A stretch of DNA of 64,000 nucleotides from Symsagittifera roscoffensis (taxonomy: Eukaryota; Xenacoelomorpha; Acoela; Convolutidae), in contig NC_087071.1 of the NCBI RefSeq assembly GCF_963678635.1, positions 14,354,226 to 14,418,225 on the forward strand. Direction: 5' to 3'. Shown in pieces: positions 1-10,976 of the stretch. A program made the position numbers and the translations under genes. Position 1 is the first letter of the stretch; each line of letters opens with the position of its first letter. The notes under the pieces are model-generated. The model did no database searches, was not told the DNA's origin, and was given only the letters and a program-made list of their open reading frames with translations.

Positions 1-540
1 CGAATAGCTCCGTGGATAGAACTAACAACTTAGAGATAGGAAAAGGAATGAATCGGAGGGTCCAACTGTTTGTTTCCAAACCAATTTTGATCCACTTTTT
101 TTGCATAATTCCAGTGCCTTACAGGGCTACTACGCTCAATTCAATTTTTCTAAGGCACTTTCACTAAGAATTGCGGAAAAAGTCTTTCAGAACCTGTATA
201 GGTGGTGAAAAATGGCCAAAACGACGAACGCGTTTTTGGCGATTTCTCAAAGACTAGCCAACCGATCGGAATAATTTTGGTACCATAAGTCGACGTTTTT
301 ATTCACTTCCCTAGACCGCGACCAGTTTTGGGTCGATAACTTTAGGGAAGAAAAATATTTTAGAATTTGTTGGTTCGGAGGGTCAAACTTTTAGGGAACC
401 CTCCGAGCGGCAGAAAATTTTATAAGATCACCTTTTTATCTACTGAAAGGGTTGACCGAGTCAGTCAACCTAGTTTTAAGTCAATTAGAGTGCAATTGGA
501 GGCTTTAAAGCGGTGAAAGTATACGTTTTCTCGATTTTTG

Positions 541-935
541 GGGTACCTTCCGAGGTAACCCTCCGGAGTCAGCTAAGCCCCTTAGCAACCCTCCTTGATA
601 GAAAATTTCCACGCAGCCATCTGAAGAAGTGAAAACAAACCCACGGAGTGAATGTAGCTTGTTTGACACTTCCTTAGACTAGTTGGAGACCCTTCTAAGT
701 TACACTAGAAAAATTTAGAAATTTGAAGGAACTCTCCGAAACAACCCTCCGGAGCGCATTAAGCCTCTTATTGACCCTCCTTAGTGAACTTAAGGGGACC
801 ATCCGAAGTTACTTAGAGGACTAAGTCACCCTCCGAAGTAGCCCTCCGGAGTAAGCTAAATGTCTTAACAGCCATCCCAAGTAACCCTCCGGAGTAAATT
901 AAGCTCGTTAACAACCCTCCTTAGTGAAGAATTAG
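541..935 (+). repeat. CCCTCCGGAGT-type degenerate repeat array, leader A
   Basis: Units contain ACCCTCCGGAGT, then a short TAAGC-rich stretch, then ACCCTCCTTAGTGAA, and recur irregularly every 50-100 bases. Single related words (CGGAGGGT, CCCTCCGAG) occur upstream near 380-415. The same words occur as reverse complement at 50740-51160 in copy B, so the array was in the ancestral leader. Confidence 0.75.
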
Positions 936-1129
936 AGGTAAACCCCCGGGGCAGTCTGAACATCATAGAGATCCATTTATGGCCAGAATAAAGAGTCAAC
1001 TACTAACGGGGTGTAAATTTTGGCAACTTAGGAGCCCAGTTGACCTGGAATTTTGCGATAAACTTTGAATTTTATATCGGGTTTATAAGAAGTACCCGAA
1101 CCAATTTTTTTAAAATTGTTATTTTGGTT

Positions 1130-1450
1130 GTGTGGTTGCCTTGAGCTACTTAATAGGAAAACTCGGGCAATCCGGGAACACAGAAAAGAAGACCTCGGTG
1201 AGTGTATTAGGCAAATACACACTCACTTGAGAAGAAGAGTTGTTCCCTGCTCTCGTGCACTCGGAGCGGCCCGGGTGTGGGAGAGCTTTTCCATAGACTC
1301 TAGAAATGTTCGATCGGAGGTTGCCTTGAGCTACTTAGTAGGACAGCTCGGGCAATCGCAGGACACCTAAAAGAAGACCTGGAAGAGTGTGGTAGGCAAA
1401 TACACACTCACTTGAGAAGACATTGTCCTGCGCTTTGTTCTTTTGGAGCG
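1130..1450 (+). repeat. Two-copy ~187-bp tandem repeat in leader A
   Basis: The two units start at about 1134 and 1321. Both begin with GTTGCCTTGAGCTACTTA, continue with CTCGGGCAATC and AAGAAGACCT, and include GCAAATACACACTCACTTG. Copy B keeps both units (minus strand, about 50310-50580), so the duplication predates the A/B split. A TATA-like TTATAAAA lies downstream near 1521, but no promoter can be claimed. Confidence 0.75.
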
Positions 1451-1907
1451 TTCCAATTGATGGAAGTCTTTTTCTTTAAGACTAAGTTATAATTATCTGT
1501 TACTGAAACCATTAATGCACTTTTATAAAACACTGTTTAATCTTAAACAAGGGGGTGATTTGATGCAAGTGTGGCGGTAAAGGTAATACTAAACGAAAGG
1601 TCGCTGTCACCTATAGGACATTCTTATCAGATTATCAATTGTGTTTTGAGTGTTGACTATATCTTGTGAAAATTTTGTGATACTGTTATACTAGGTAACT
1701 GAGTGGAGTTGGTAATATCTTAACACCAAATAGGTCCACTTTGTAGCTTGAGCTGAGTCACTAATAGTATCTCTACGAGATCGAAGGTATATTTTTGATA
1801 TTAGAGGATTCGAGTGACTAGACTTGAGAAATTTTTTTCGAGTTTAGTTTTGAAACTTGTGCATTGCTGTCAATTTTTTCTTATTAAAAAGCATACTGCG
1901 CAGATAC

Positions 1908-2330
1908 TCGTTAGGAACAACAACTAAGAGTCCCAGGCTGAGTACGGGGACTACAAGAAAGTTTAAAACACGGCGTAGCCGATCTACGATTAGCAGCATT
2001 TCCGACGTTTTTGCTGACGACGGAGCGACTAAAGGTCAAGTTGGTCTTTCAGTGAGCGGAATGAAACTGAGAACCGAGAAGAAGAGGAGAAACTCGATGG
2101 CATCAAGGACGAAGTTTTGAGGCCAGACCGGCGAGCGAAACGCTTACGGACCCCTTCGAGGATGGGGAGCAAACGCTGATCCGTCCCGACTACCACCAAC
2201 GCGCGGACCTGGAAGAGCCAGGCGAGGACTTTGAACGAGAGGAAGTTGAAAGAACGGAGGAGGCCTCGGAGCGTTCCGAGGTCGAACCGCGAGAAGAACT
2301 TTGGCTCAGGGGAACTATGGTTTCCCTAGT
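1908..2330 (+). repeat. Left arm of ~420-bp inverted repeat around gag
   Basis: This arm is nearly identical to the reverse complement of 3590-4012. It encodes the N-terminal Gag/leader part: its sense reading contains the MKLRTEK segment that is also seen in the sense gag of copy B near 49680. The segment between the arms carries the remaining gag in the wrong orientation. Confidence 0.9.
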
Positions 2331-3460
2331 TCCGACCTTACCCATTGCTCAACTTCTTTCGTGGCTAGCTCCTGCTGGACATTCTGTATTGCGGTCCGTG
2401 CCGCTAAGCCATAATCCAGCTTGAGCGGGCCAGCCGACTCCGCCTCCAGGCTCGAGGCAATCACCTCATCAGGCAAGGTTTTCACCTTCTTAGTCGTAAA
2501 TGTGCTCGGTGTCACCTCATTCTTCCGCGACTCAGCTTCGTTCATCAGTCGTGCTCGGCTGGCTTTGACGCCCGAAAGCGCCTCTCCATGTCAGGGATGT
2601 TTCGCGTCTGCCACTGCATCCCAAAATTGAGTGCAATCCGACTTGAAGTTTCCTTCCAAATTGCAGAAGAAACACCTTGGTCCATACTTCATTATGAGTC
2701 CTCTCACGTACTCTTCGTGGTCTTTGTCGGTCGCATCAATGACGTCGAGAAAGTAGCCTATCGCTTTCATGTTCTGCTTCTAAGTAGAACAGACCGAAAC
2801 ATGGTGGTCCATCGAACCACAATTCGCACATGACCTCCTCTAATTCATGTCGTCACGAGGTCTGTGCCAACTGGAGTTCGCGCCGGTGTTTGTTTTTTAC
2901 GTAGTTGCCATAATTGCTGTAACGGTTTTGCGCCCTCGGTTTTATGAGCAAGTACTCACGCGACTTCATACGCAGATCATCGGGCGTGGGTACCTGGTCA
3001 AGCGACAGTGTGAAGTGTGTGGCCAGCATGGTTTTCAGCTCATCACTTTTTACTCCATCCATGAACTTCGAGGCGATCATCGGGATTGCTCCTCCTTCTG
3101 AGTAATTCAAGGTCCTCCAAAAACTTGTCTATGGATTTGTCATCTCTTTGACGCCTCTTTTCAAACTTCACCATAGCTTGATGCCCTTGTACACCAGAGC
3201 AGAAACGATTCAGCAGGATGTGGAATATCTTGCGAGCGCTGTCTCGTTCATTGGCCCATTTCGCCATTACACATTTCAGGGCAGTACACTCCAGATTGCT
3301 CGTTAGTGCGCTGCATTCCTGTTTCTTTGAAAGATTCTCTTCCTCAAAATGTAATTTCATCACCTCTATCCAGGTGTCGATGCAGCCATCTGACTCGTTT
3401 TTGTATGACTTCGGCTTTTTGAGTGTACTTCTTGACTTCTCTCCTCTCTCGATTGTTTTC
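2315..3460 (-). pseudogene. gag: Gag (capsid plus CCHC zinc knuckles), inverted relative to pol
   Basis: Gag packages the element RNA in a cytoplasmic particle. Read on the minus strand, about 3450-2853 encodes a retrotransposon Gag capsid-like region (KLHFEEENLSKKQE, FEKRRQRDDKSIDKFL, FMDGVKSDEL). Then comes a perfect CX2CX4HX4C zinc knuckle at 2830-2789 (CANCGSMDHHVSVC), and a second at 2674-2633 where the His is Asn (CFFCNLEGNFKSDC). Stops and frame changes separate the parts, so it is not functional. Pol downstream is on the plus strand, so this segment has been flipped: it sits exactly between the arms of an inverted repeat. Capsid-family membership comes from pattern and context; the knuckles are seen directly. 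Confidence 0.85.
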
Positions 3461-3589
3461 GAGAGTTTAGTGATTAATGCTTAAGAGATCCATTCCCTCG
3501 GTCTTATAGTTGACATCATCGCATTCTTGCTCTGCTTGACTAGAGATGATTGTTCCTTTCTCCACGTGTTACCCTTAGTCTCTGATTTG

Positions 3590-4012
3590 GACATTCCCCT
3601 GAACCATAGTTCTTCTCGCGGTTCGACCTCGGAACGCTCCGAGGCCTCCTCCGTTCTTTCAATTTCCTCCCGTTCAAAGTCCTCGCCTGGCTCTTCCAGG
3701 TCCGCGCGATGGTGGTAGTCGGGTCGGATCAGCGTTTGCTCCCCATCCTCGAAGGGGTCCGTGAGCGTTTCGCTCGCCGGTCTGGACTCAAAACTTCGTC
3801 CTTGAATGCCATCGAGTTTCTCCTCTTCTTTTCGGTTCTCAGTTTTGTTCCGCTCGCTGAAAGACCAGCTTGCCCTTTAGTCGCTCCGTCGTCAGCAAAA
3901 ACGCCGGAAATGCTGCTAAACATAGATCGGCTACCCCGTGTCTTAAACTTTCTTGTAGTCCCCGAACTCAGCCTGGGACTCTCAGTTGTTGTTTCTGGGG
4001 AACAAATTCTGG
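3590..4012 (-). repeat. Right arm of ~420-bp inverted repeat around gag
   Basis: Reverse complement of 1908-2330 with few differences; the minus-strand reading gives the same N-terminal Gag-like segment (ADDGATKGQ, MASRTKF-like). Having this segment in both orientations implies duplication with inversion, not a simple flip. Confidence 0.9.
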
Positions 4013-4234
4013 GGAAAACAACGAAAGAAGAGGACAAACAGAAACTTAGGAAACAGGGACTAAAGTTAAATGTTATATCGGGTAAAACCTTTGACATGAC
4101 GAAAGAAAGAACGAAGATAAGGTCCATTATTCGGTCGCAGGACACTAGTTGGTCAAGAACTTGAGTGGACCGTCCGAGATGACGATGGTACACCTGGACA
4201 GTTATTCGGACTACGTGAGAGAAAGGATCTCAAG

Positions 4235-5055
4235 TTGAATTCCAAGGCAGTGCGAGCGCTGCTCACGACGGTAGGTCCAAAACTAACGAAAGTAGATGGA
4301 CATTACATTGAAGTCCGTGGCCCATATCCGATCCTGATGAATGTGGACGACATTAACAACTACACGAAGGCTCACGTGACTGATGCAAGTGACCAAGTAG
4401 GCCGGATGTACATTGGTCGAGAAGAGCTTAAGGTGCGACGAATCGGACATAACGCCAAGCTTGAACAGGATGCAGTTCACATAGGTTGCGAGGCCGATCT
4501 TGCAGCACATGTACTAGATGTGCAGGGCAGACAACTTTCAGTAAAAGGAGCGTTAGACACGAGAACAGTGGTCAGCTTCATGCCAGTCAGCACCTGGACT
4601 GATATGGGCTTCGACAGGTTGATCTGATACCGACCAATATCAGACTGGCAGCTGCCAACCAGGGAGCAATCTATGTGATAGGACGGACCTCGATTATATC
4701 TCTGCAGCTTGGAGGAAGACATCTTTGGATAAGCTTCCTGGTGGTGGAAAATTTGGACGAATCCGATCAATTCATCCTGGGGAGGGACTTCGTACGCAAC
4801 TCTGATGTCACGATCGACCTCAACGACGGGTTGACCAGGATCAAAGACCCTGAGAGGAAGTATGAAAAGAAATCTCTTAATATGATCTTAATTAATCAGA
4901 CAAAGGTGCCAATTTTTCTGGATCGAAAAGTTAGATTGAAGCCAAACCAAGCCGTAGTAGCGACGTTTAGGATGATGAGCTTGAATGAACTCAGTAATGA
5001 CAGACAGGTATGTGTGGTACCAAATCCAAACAGTAAGAGCTCGGCTATTTTATGA
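4235..5055 (+). pseudogene. pol: Retropepsin-like aspartic protease and linker (pol N-part)
   Basis: The protease would cut the Gag-Pol polyprotein. The active-site region is at about 4545-4590 (KGALDTRTVVSFMPVS), where D(T/S)G is replaced by DTR. The second half (4675-4850) has the typical flap and C-terminal segment (QFILGRDFVRNSDVTIDL; ILGxDF is common in Ty3/Gypsy proteases). A frameshift near 4620 splits it and a stop ends this part at 5053-5055; the frame then continues into RT. Copy B lost this domain by deletion, so it is not known whether DTR is decay or ancestral. Confidence 0.8.
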
Positions 5056-5088
5056 AGAAGCTTCTCACTCACTCGGAGCGGACTGTGT

Positions 5089-6849
5089 GTGATTGTGTTG
5101 TTGAACACAGAAGCAACCACAGTGAAAATAAAGAGAGGAAAGAAACTTGGCTATGCATTGCCTCTGAACACAGACTTTCAGGGTGTGGAGAACTCGAAAA
5201 AGTTTGATGTAGCCAAATGTCCCTTTTACGCGAACCAAGAATGTAAACTGAAGAGAATGAATGAAATGAAATTTTCTAAGAAATTGTTTTCAATGAAGTC
5301 GGAGACAGATGATGGGTTGTGTAGTTGTTCAAATTTTCCTGAGAGCAGAGCAACAGAAACAGAGTTAACAGCAAATAAGCATGTCTTGCCCGAGATAGAA
5401 CATCTGAAGGGTAAACTATCGGATCAAGAACTAGATTCACTCAGGGCGGTGCTAAATCGGAATGCAGACATTTTTTCGAAGCATAAGGCCGACATAGGTT
5501 GCTGCAATTTTGTAGAACACGAGATTGAGATAGAAGAGGGCTCGGTACCTCATAGGGAAGGGGCGAGGAGAATAATCCCACACAAATCAGAAGCGTGCAG
5601 GAAAGAAATCGAGATGCTACTGGAGTACGATATGATCGAGCAGTGGGCTTGTGGCGTGGTCATGGCTCAGACGTAAGGGGGGCAACTCAGGTTCTGTTGT
5701 GATTTCCGATACTTGAATGCAGTGACGATAAAGGACGCATACCCGATTCCCCGCATCGGTGAGAGCCTCTCCAAGTTGGGGGACGCGAAGATCTTCACGA
5801 CGTTGGATTTGAGCTCAGCGTTCTGGCAAGTGTCACTCAGAAAGCAAGATCGGGAGAAAGCGGGTTTTGCGTGCGAGCTGGGATTGTTCCAGTGGAAGAG
5901 GATGCTGTTCGGATTCGGCAACGCGACGGCCACATTCCAACGACTGATGGCCCAGGCACTCACGAATGCAATCAAGAAATACGGGAACCTCATTACGTGT
6001 TATGTCGATGATGTCGTGATCGCAACACCAACTCTAGAGGATCATATAGCGAGGTTGGATGAGGTGTTTACTTGCATGAAAAAAGCGGGCCTTAAGTGTA
6101 AACCCTCCAAGTGTGAAATCCTCAGAGACTCCATAAAATATCTGGGCCGCCTTGTGAATAAGCATGGGGTAAGACCGGATCCCGAAGCGGTCGAAGCGGT
6201 CTTGACCTGGAAGGCACTGAAGACAGACACGCAACTGATGAGCTATTTGGGGTTTGCTAACTATTATCAAGAGTTCATCAAAGGATACGCCGATAAGATA
6301 TACCCCATGCAGCAGGTGATGATAAACAAGGGTAAAAAACTCTCTTGGACTGATGAGGCACAAGTTTCATTTGAAAACATTAAACGCGAACTTTGCGAGG
6401 CACCGGTCCTCGGAACGCCAACAGAGAAGGGGATGTTTGTGTTAGACACGGATGCATCAGTGGTTGCGATATCGAGCATACTTCACCAGGGGCAGGAGTG
6501 GAATGAGAGAACGGTTCTCCGTCCGATATCCTATGGAAGTAAGGTCCTGAGCGATACTGAAATGAAGTACGGTGCACCAAAAGAGGAAATGTTTGCGATG
6601 ATCACTTTCGTGGAAAAATACAGAGCCTACTTGGGGAGCGCTCCCTTCAAGTTGCGTGTGGATAATCGTGCTCTTGCCTGGCTGAAAATCTATTCGATGG
6701 ACCAAAGTGATATTGGTCGTTGGATCGTGCGCCTGGATGGATACCACATGATCATAGAGCACCGTAACCGTGACAAGCACCAGAATGCTGATTGCCTCAG
6801 TAAAAAGACAGAATTCTATGAGCGACCAGAAGAGAAGCAGGCTAACTAA
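5089..6849 (+). pseudogene. pol: Reverse transcriptase and RNase H of copy A
   Basis: RT copies the element RNA into cDNA and RNase H removes the RNA strand. One reading frame runs through 5089-6849 with a single internal stop at 5674-5676, in the RT fingers just before the CDFRYLN motif. The catalytic box YVDD is at 6001-6012, preceded by FTTLDLSSAFWQV and LFGFGNA. The thumb is followed by RNase H with FVLDTDAS, a Glu in KEEMFAMITF, LRVDNRALAWL and HQNADCLS, which supply the usual acidic residues. Order and motifs are Ty3/Gypsy. This is the best-preserved gene of copy A; copy B retains a closely similar but damaged version at 47690-48840. Confidence 0.93.
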
Positions 6850-8156
6850 GCAGAAATCAAAGACGGATTTTCATTCCTAGATAAGGAGACCTACGATAAA
6901 CTACCACTCACTAGGTGGCTGAAAACGTCAGGGCACCCCATACCAGGACACCCTGAACTTCCGGTGGAGACGGCCACTGAGAAAAAGGTACCAGGCTGGG
7001 TATTAACAGCATAGCTCTGCTAAATAGGACAGTGAACGTGGCGCCGGACGTCATGGGAAAGCTCCGTGACTTGCTAGATCGAGAAATGGATAGGCATGAT
7101 CGTGAGTCGATGAAGGCCATGCAGCGGTTGATCATCACTGAGAGATTAGAGAAAAGGCCAGCGATCATTCGTAGTCGAGATATTGAACGGGATTGCCGGT
7201 CAATAGTGAACCAGCTGGTGAACTCAATGCCGAAAGATGTCTTGTTGAGGAATTCGTTCAGGCCGCTAAAGAAGTCGGACATCGGACATCGACTCATGTC
7301 CAGGCCGCTGAAGAAGTCAGGTTCGAGTCAAAATCCATCTTCACGAGAAAGGTACATCACGGATGCAAGGGAAGAACATGAGACGAGCTAGGATTGTCCA
7401 TCCGGGGACGAGACACTGTCCGGGGAGTCAGGCACTTTCGAGTCCGGACAGGACGACTTGCCCGGGGAGACAATGTTAGGACAACCGATGGACAGAATGC
7501 TGTCCGGGTAGCCATATTCAAGGCGACCGAGGGACAGAATTTTGTTCGGGGAGTCGAGAAACATCACAGACAGATTGGAACATAACGATGTGAAATCCGT
7601 CCGCACGAGTGATGACTCGAGGCCCCAGTCCTGGAAGAACATATCAGAAACTACTTCGAATTCTGGCGTTTCGGACATTGCGATTCATTCCTTGTTGGTG
7701 GAATGGAAACAGCGCGGGTTGGACCGGGAAAAACATCAGTGGATAATGCCGCAGATGAGCTCGAACTGATAGCAGTGTCAAAACGTCCGACTAGATTACT
7801 TCCGCATGCTACGGTCGTCCGTACCAACCAGGAACCATCAGTGCGTGAAGTAATGCCCTTGGGAAAGATATGGTGTGATAAAAATATGGGCAATGCCCAT
7901 GCTCCGGAGATAATTAGCGGACACGTAATTGTGATTAAGACATATTTGAAAGCCAGGTACGACGGTCAGATCTTTTAAGGGCTCAGCGAAACGATAGGAC
8001 GACGAGCAATTTAAAGAGATTTAATAGAAAACCATTGGTTTTGTTTCAATGGATTTAATAATTCGCTCCATTTCAATTGGATTTGTTACTTCGCTCCAAC
8101 CTGGTACATCAACAAATTACCAGGCTACGTATCAATAGTAGAGCGCTGCTGAACAA
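6850..8156 (+). pseudogene. pol: Pol linker between RNase H and integrase, first copy
   Basis: The reading continues past the RNase H stop as a Pro-rich linker (HPIPGHPELPVET), shifts frame, and gives a conserved basic/helical module (VMGKLRDLLDREMDRHD, ITERLEKRPAIIRSRD) followed by a low-complexity acidic, Ser/Gly-rich stretch with repeated LSGE-type words. The end near 7703-7978 (AHAPEIISGH, LKARY) leads towards the integrase N-terminus. Ordinary Ty3/Gypsy pol lacks such a long linker. No enzyme motif was seen. Confidence 0.6.
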
Positions 8157-9160
8157 AAAAGGCGAGCTTAGCACCGGATGTCATGCAAAAATTCCGCGAT
8201 CTGCTTGACAGAGAAATTGAAAACCAGGATCATGAAAGGATGGAGACCATGAAAAGGCTGGCCATCACCGAAAGAACAGAGAAGAGACCGGTAGCGATCC
8301 GGAGTCGAGACTTTAAACGGTCAATATTGAACCAGCTGGTGAACTCAATACCGAAAGATGTCTTTTTGAGGACCTCAATGGTGGAATGTCAACAACTGAC
8401 CAGAACTCAGTCCACTCAGGGCGTCAGTATTGAACTTAAATCCATTATGGCAAGGAGGTTATAGTTCACTGATGCAAAAAAAAGGAGTACATCGTGCTCG
8501 GACTGTTCATCAGGAGATGAAACATTGTTCGGGGAGTCTAATCAGGACAGTGGTCGAGATGCGGAGTTGTCCTGGGAATCATGGTCTATCGGGTCCAGCC
8601 AGGATGATTTGTCCGGGAAGTCAATGCCACGACGAACGAGAGACAGAATTTTTTCCGGTGAGTCGAGAAACATGAAGGACAAGCACGAAGGCGAAAGTAT
8701 AGACACCATCAGCTCGAGTTCAGTCGAAGTCTCAACCCTGGGAGAAAGTTTCTGAAACTACTTCCAACTCCGAAGCGTCGGAGAGCAATTATTCCTTGCT
8801 AGATGAATGGAAACAGCACGAATAGGATAAAGAAGTGCATCAGGACTCAGACAGGGACAGGTATACCTCCGATGAGGAAGACACTATCGCGATCACGTCG
8901 CAGACGAACTTGAGTTGATAGCAGTGTCGAAGCGTCCGAATAGATTATTTCCGCATGCTACGGCCGTCCGAGCCCTTAGAGCAAGAGGCGACACCTTCGA
9001 AAAAAAATGATGTGTTAAAATGATGGACGATGCACATGCTCCGGAGATAATTCGCGGACAGTTAAATGTTATGAGGACATATTTGAAAGCCAGGTACCGA
9101 CTGTCGGATCTTTTAATGGCTCAGCGAAACAATAGGACGACGAGCAATTTGAAGAGATGG
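7024..9160 (+). repeat. Diverged tandem duplication (~1.13 kb) of the pol linker
   Basis: Unit 1 starts at about 7024 and unit 2 at about 8157. Both begin with the APDVM module (RDLLDRE in both) and end with the APEII and LKARY words before GGCTCAGCGAAAC (7979 and 9117). The units differ clearly, and the sequence just before unit 2 (8060-8156) is closer to copy B than that before unit 1. This suggests recombination between related copies, not a fresh slip. Confidence 0.75.
8157..9019 (+). pseudogene. pol: Pol linker, second copy
   Basis: Starts with the conserved APDVMQKFRDLLDREIE module (8178-8230), then ITERTEKRPVAIRSRD, followed by a frameshifted acidic/Ser-rich tail. Copy B has one such linker (46664-47480) with ISSNDGSESQSWENV and LLIEWKQRGLDKE, which can be matched to both A units. 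Function unknown. Confidence 0.55.
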
Positions 9161-10110
9161 ATAGAAAACAGAGCCCCCAACAAAGATGACTTGGAAGAAG
9201 ATAGCTATAAGATCCTGAAGCAGTCTTACATGAAGAGAAAGGATTTGCAATACTTGAACAAAGACGAGATTGTGGTCTGCAAGCGCAAAGGAGAATATAA
9301 AGTCTTTTACAAATACAATTCGATGGTACTGCCACAGCTGTATCAAACCGAGATATTGTTTCGCTCACGCGACCAGATGCGCCATCAAGGTATGGAAACG
9401 TGTATAAACGGACAGAGAAGCAGTTTGAATGGCCTGGCTCGAACAACGCCTGTGAATTTGGATTTCTGCATGCTGGTCATGTCAGCAATTGAAGGAAGAT
9501 ATGGAGCTGAGACCCACCTAAAATCGATAGAATCGTCAGAATTCAATGAGTTGGTACATGTCGATCACCAAAAAAACAGCATGACGGCCACAGGCTAGAA
9601 CTAGGTGCTGGTATTGATCGAATGTTTCACAAAGTACGCAGAGGCTGCTCCCTGCATGAACGCATCCGCGGAGAACACTTGTGACCAATAAATAAGTGTC
9701 TGGTTTGCTGGACACGGCTGCCCTATCATATTCCAGTCAGATAATGGCAAAGCATTCGTCGGTTCTCACAAAGGAGCTAATTAAGAGGTCGCAAGTGGCG
9801 CAAGCCCACTTGACCATTTATCACCCGCAGAAGAATGTCCTGGTCGACAGGCATAATCCCACACTAATTTTCATGCTAAGGGTTTATTGCTCAAGATACA
9901 TAGACGATTGGGACAAGCACTTGCTGCATGTAATGAGCGCTTACAACGAGGAATCCCCATATTTACATTCTTCTTTCAGGAGTACGAGGGAAGTAGAACA
10001 GCACAGAAAACGTACATGCGTGATGTGATCAGGAGGCAGCAAGAACTGAATGATAAGTGCCGAAGGAACACGCAGCAGGGCCAAACACGCACAGTTGCTT
10101 AAGAATGGCT
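9020..10110 (+). pseudogene. pol: Integrase (zinc-binding and DDE core), copy A
   Basis: Integrase inserts the cDNA into the host chromosome. 9020-9598 covers the region before and through the HHCC zinc-binding domain (LPQLYQTEILFRSRDQMRHQ). The catalytic core follows in broken frames: the second Asp is in FQSDNGKAF (about 9735), and the third acidic residue is Asp instead of Glu (LVDRHNPTL, about 9840-9865). The spacing between them is 35 residues, as in the D-D-35-E signature. Several frame changes and stops are present. Copy B retains the Glu (LVERQNRTL). Confidence 0.85.
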
Positions 10111-10199
10111 TGGTCCCTTTCAAATAACTGAAGTGCACCAGATTGGTCGCTTTTATCGATTGAGCACCGGATGCGCAGATCATTGTGAGAACATCATAC

Positions 10200-10976
10200 C
10201 GCACAATGCCTCATCGGAAGACTGATGCATCCCGGCTGACATGCACACGTGCGTCAGGCTGAACGAGAGAGGCACACGTGACATGAACGATGGAAAGGAG
10301 TTGATAGATGACTGTGATCTGCCACTGGACAGGGAACTAACTGAGCGAATAGAGGTCGATGAAGAAAGAAACCCTACCATACTTCGAGGAGGACTGGGAC
10401 TGTCTGGAAAAGACCGAAGTTGACAAAAAACTAGAACCTGCATTTCCTTTGACCATGGAGACGCGACATAGCTCGAGGGGAAGAAACAAGAAGAAATACA
10501 ACCCGTATGGTGTGGATTTTGTAGAGGACAGAATAGTATTGAACAACGTGGCGGACTCAATGGTGGGTTTGGACGAAATCACAGAACATCGACCTGACCG
10601 ATGATACGGAAGCAGACTGGATCGACAATCGATCAAAACCGGAAACGGAGCTCAAACCTGAGGTGAAACAAAAGCAGGAGCATGAGTTGAACTAGCTGCA
10701 GATCCGAAGGATACAATCCTGACGATTCAGGATGTTGATCGGACCAGCATGGAATACATAAGCCACGACAACTCCGAGTCAAACTGGATCGGTGTTGATG
10801 GCACCTTGTGTGTTACCGAATCTAACCGCGATCTGCTCAATCCTGGGCGATCGACGATGACGTCGATGGATAATTTTCTCCGGGGAGTGGGGTTACGACT
10901 CGCCCACACCGAAAATCTTATGATTAAAAAAATAAAATTGGCAAGGAAAACAGCGGAACTGGAAACAAGAGGCTAA
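10200..10976 (+). pseudogene. pol: Pol C-terminal extension, copy A
   Basis: After the integrase core comes a conserved tail: ETRHSSRGRNKKKYNPYGVDF (10457-10520 region; the RHSSRGRNKKKYNPYG words are shared with B) and then a YISHDNS and VTESNRD segment also seen in copy B (ISHDNTGSYWFAPDSTL). It has no recognised chromodomain; the family is unknown. Frames shift near 10600 and 10700. Confidence 0.6.

Larger units (their letters stand above)
1..1850 (+). other. 5' untranslated leader of copy A
   Basis: No coding region was recognised. The stretch is colinear with the minus strand of about 51692-49960 in copy B, so it belongs to the element and is not flanking DNA. It holds CCCTCC-rich repeats and a two-copy 187-bp repeat, both also present in B. 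A leader of this length is unusual for Ty3/Gypsy elements and fits a giant family. Confidence 0.65.

Noticed and set aside
541-935. CCCTCC-rich array as a telomere-type repeat or CRISPR array
   Set aside because: Unit length and spacing are irregular, no regular spacers are present, and the array belongs to the retrotransposon leader in both A and B.
7394-7678. Open frames on both strands in the repeated TGTCCGGGGAG region
   Set aside because: The low-complexity acidic linker gives open frames in several phases; only the frame matching copy B is accepted.
10457-10604. Chromodomain at the end of pol
   Set aside because: The RGRNKKKYNPYG region is basic, but the aromatic residues and strand pattern of a chromodomain are not visible.
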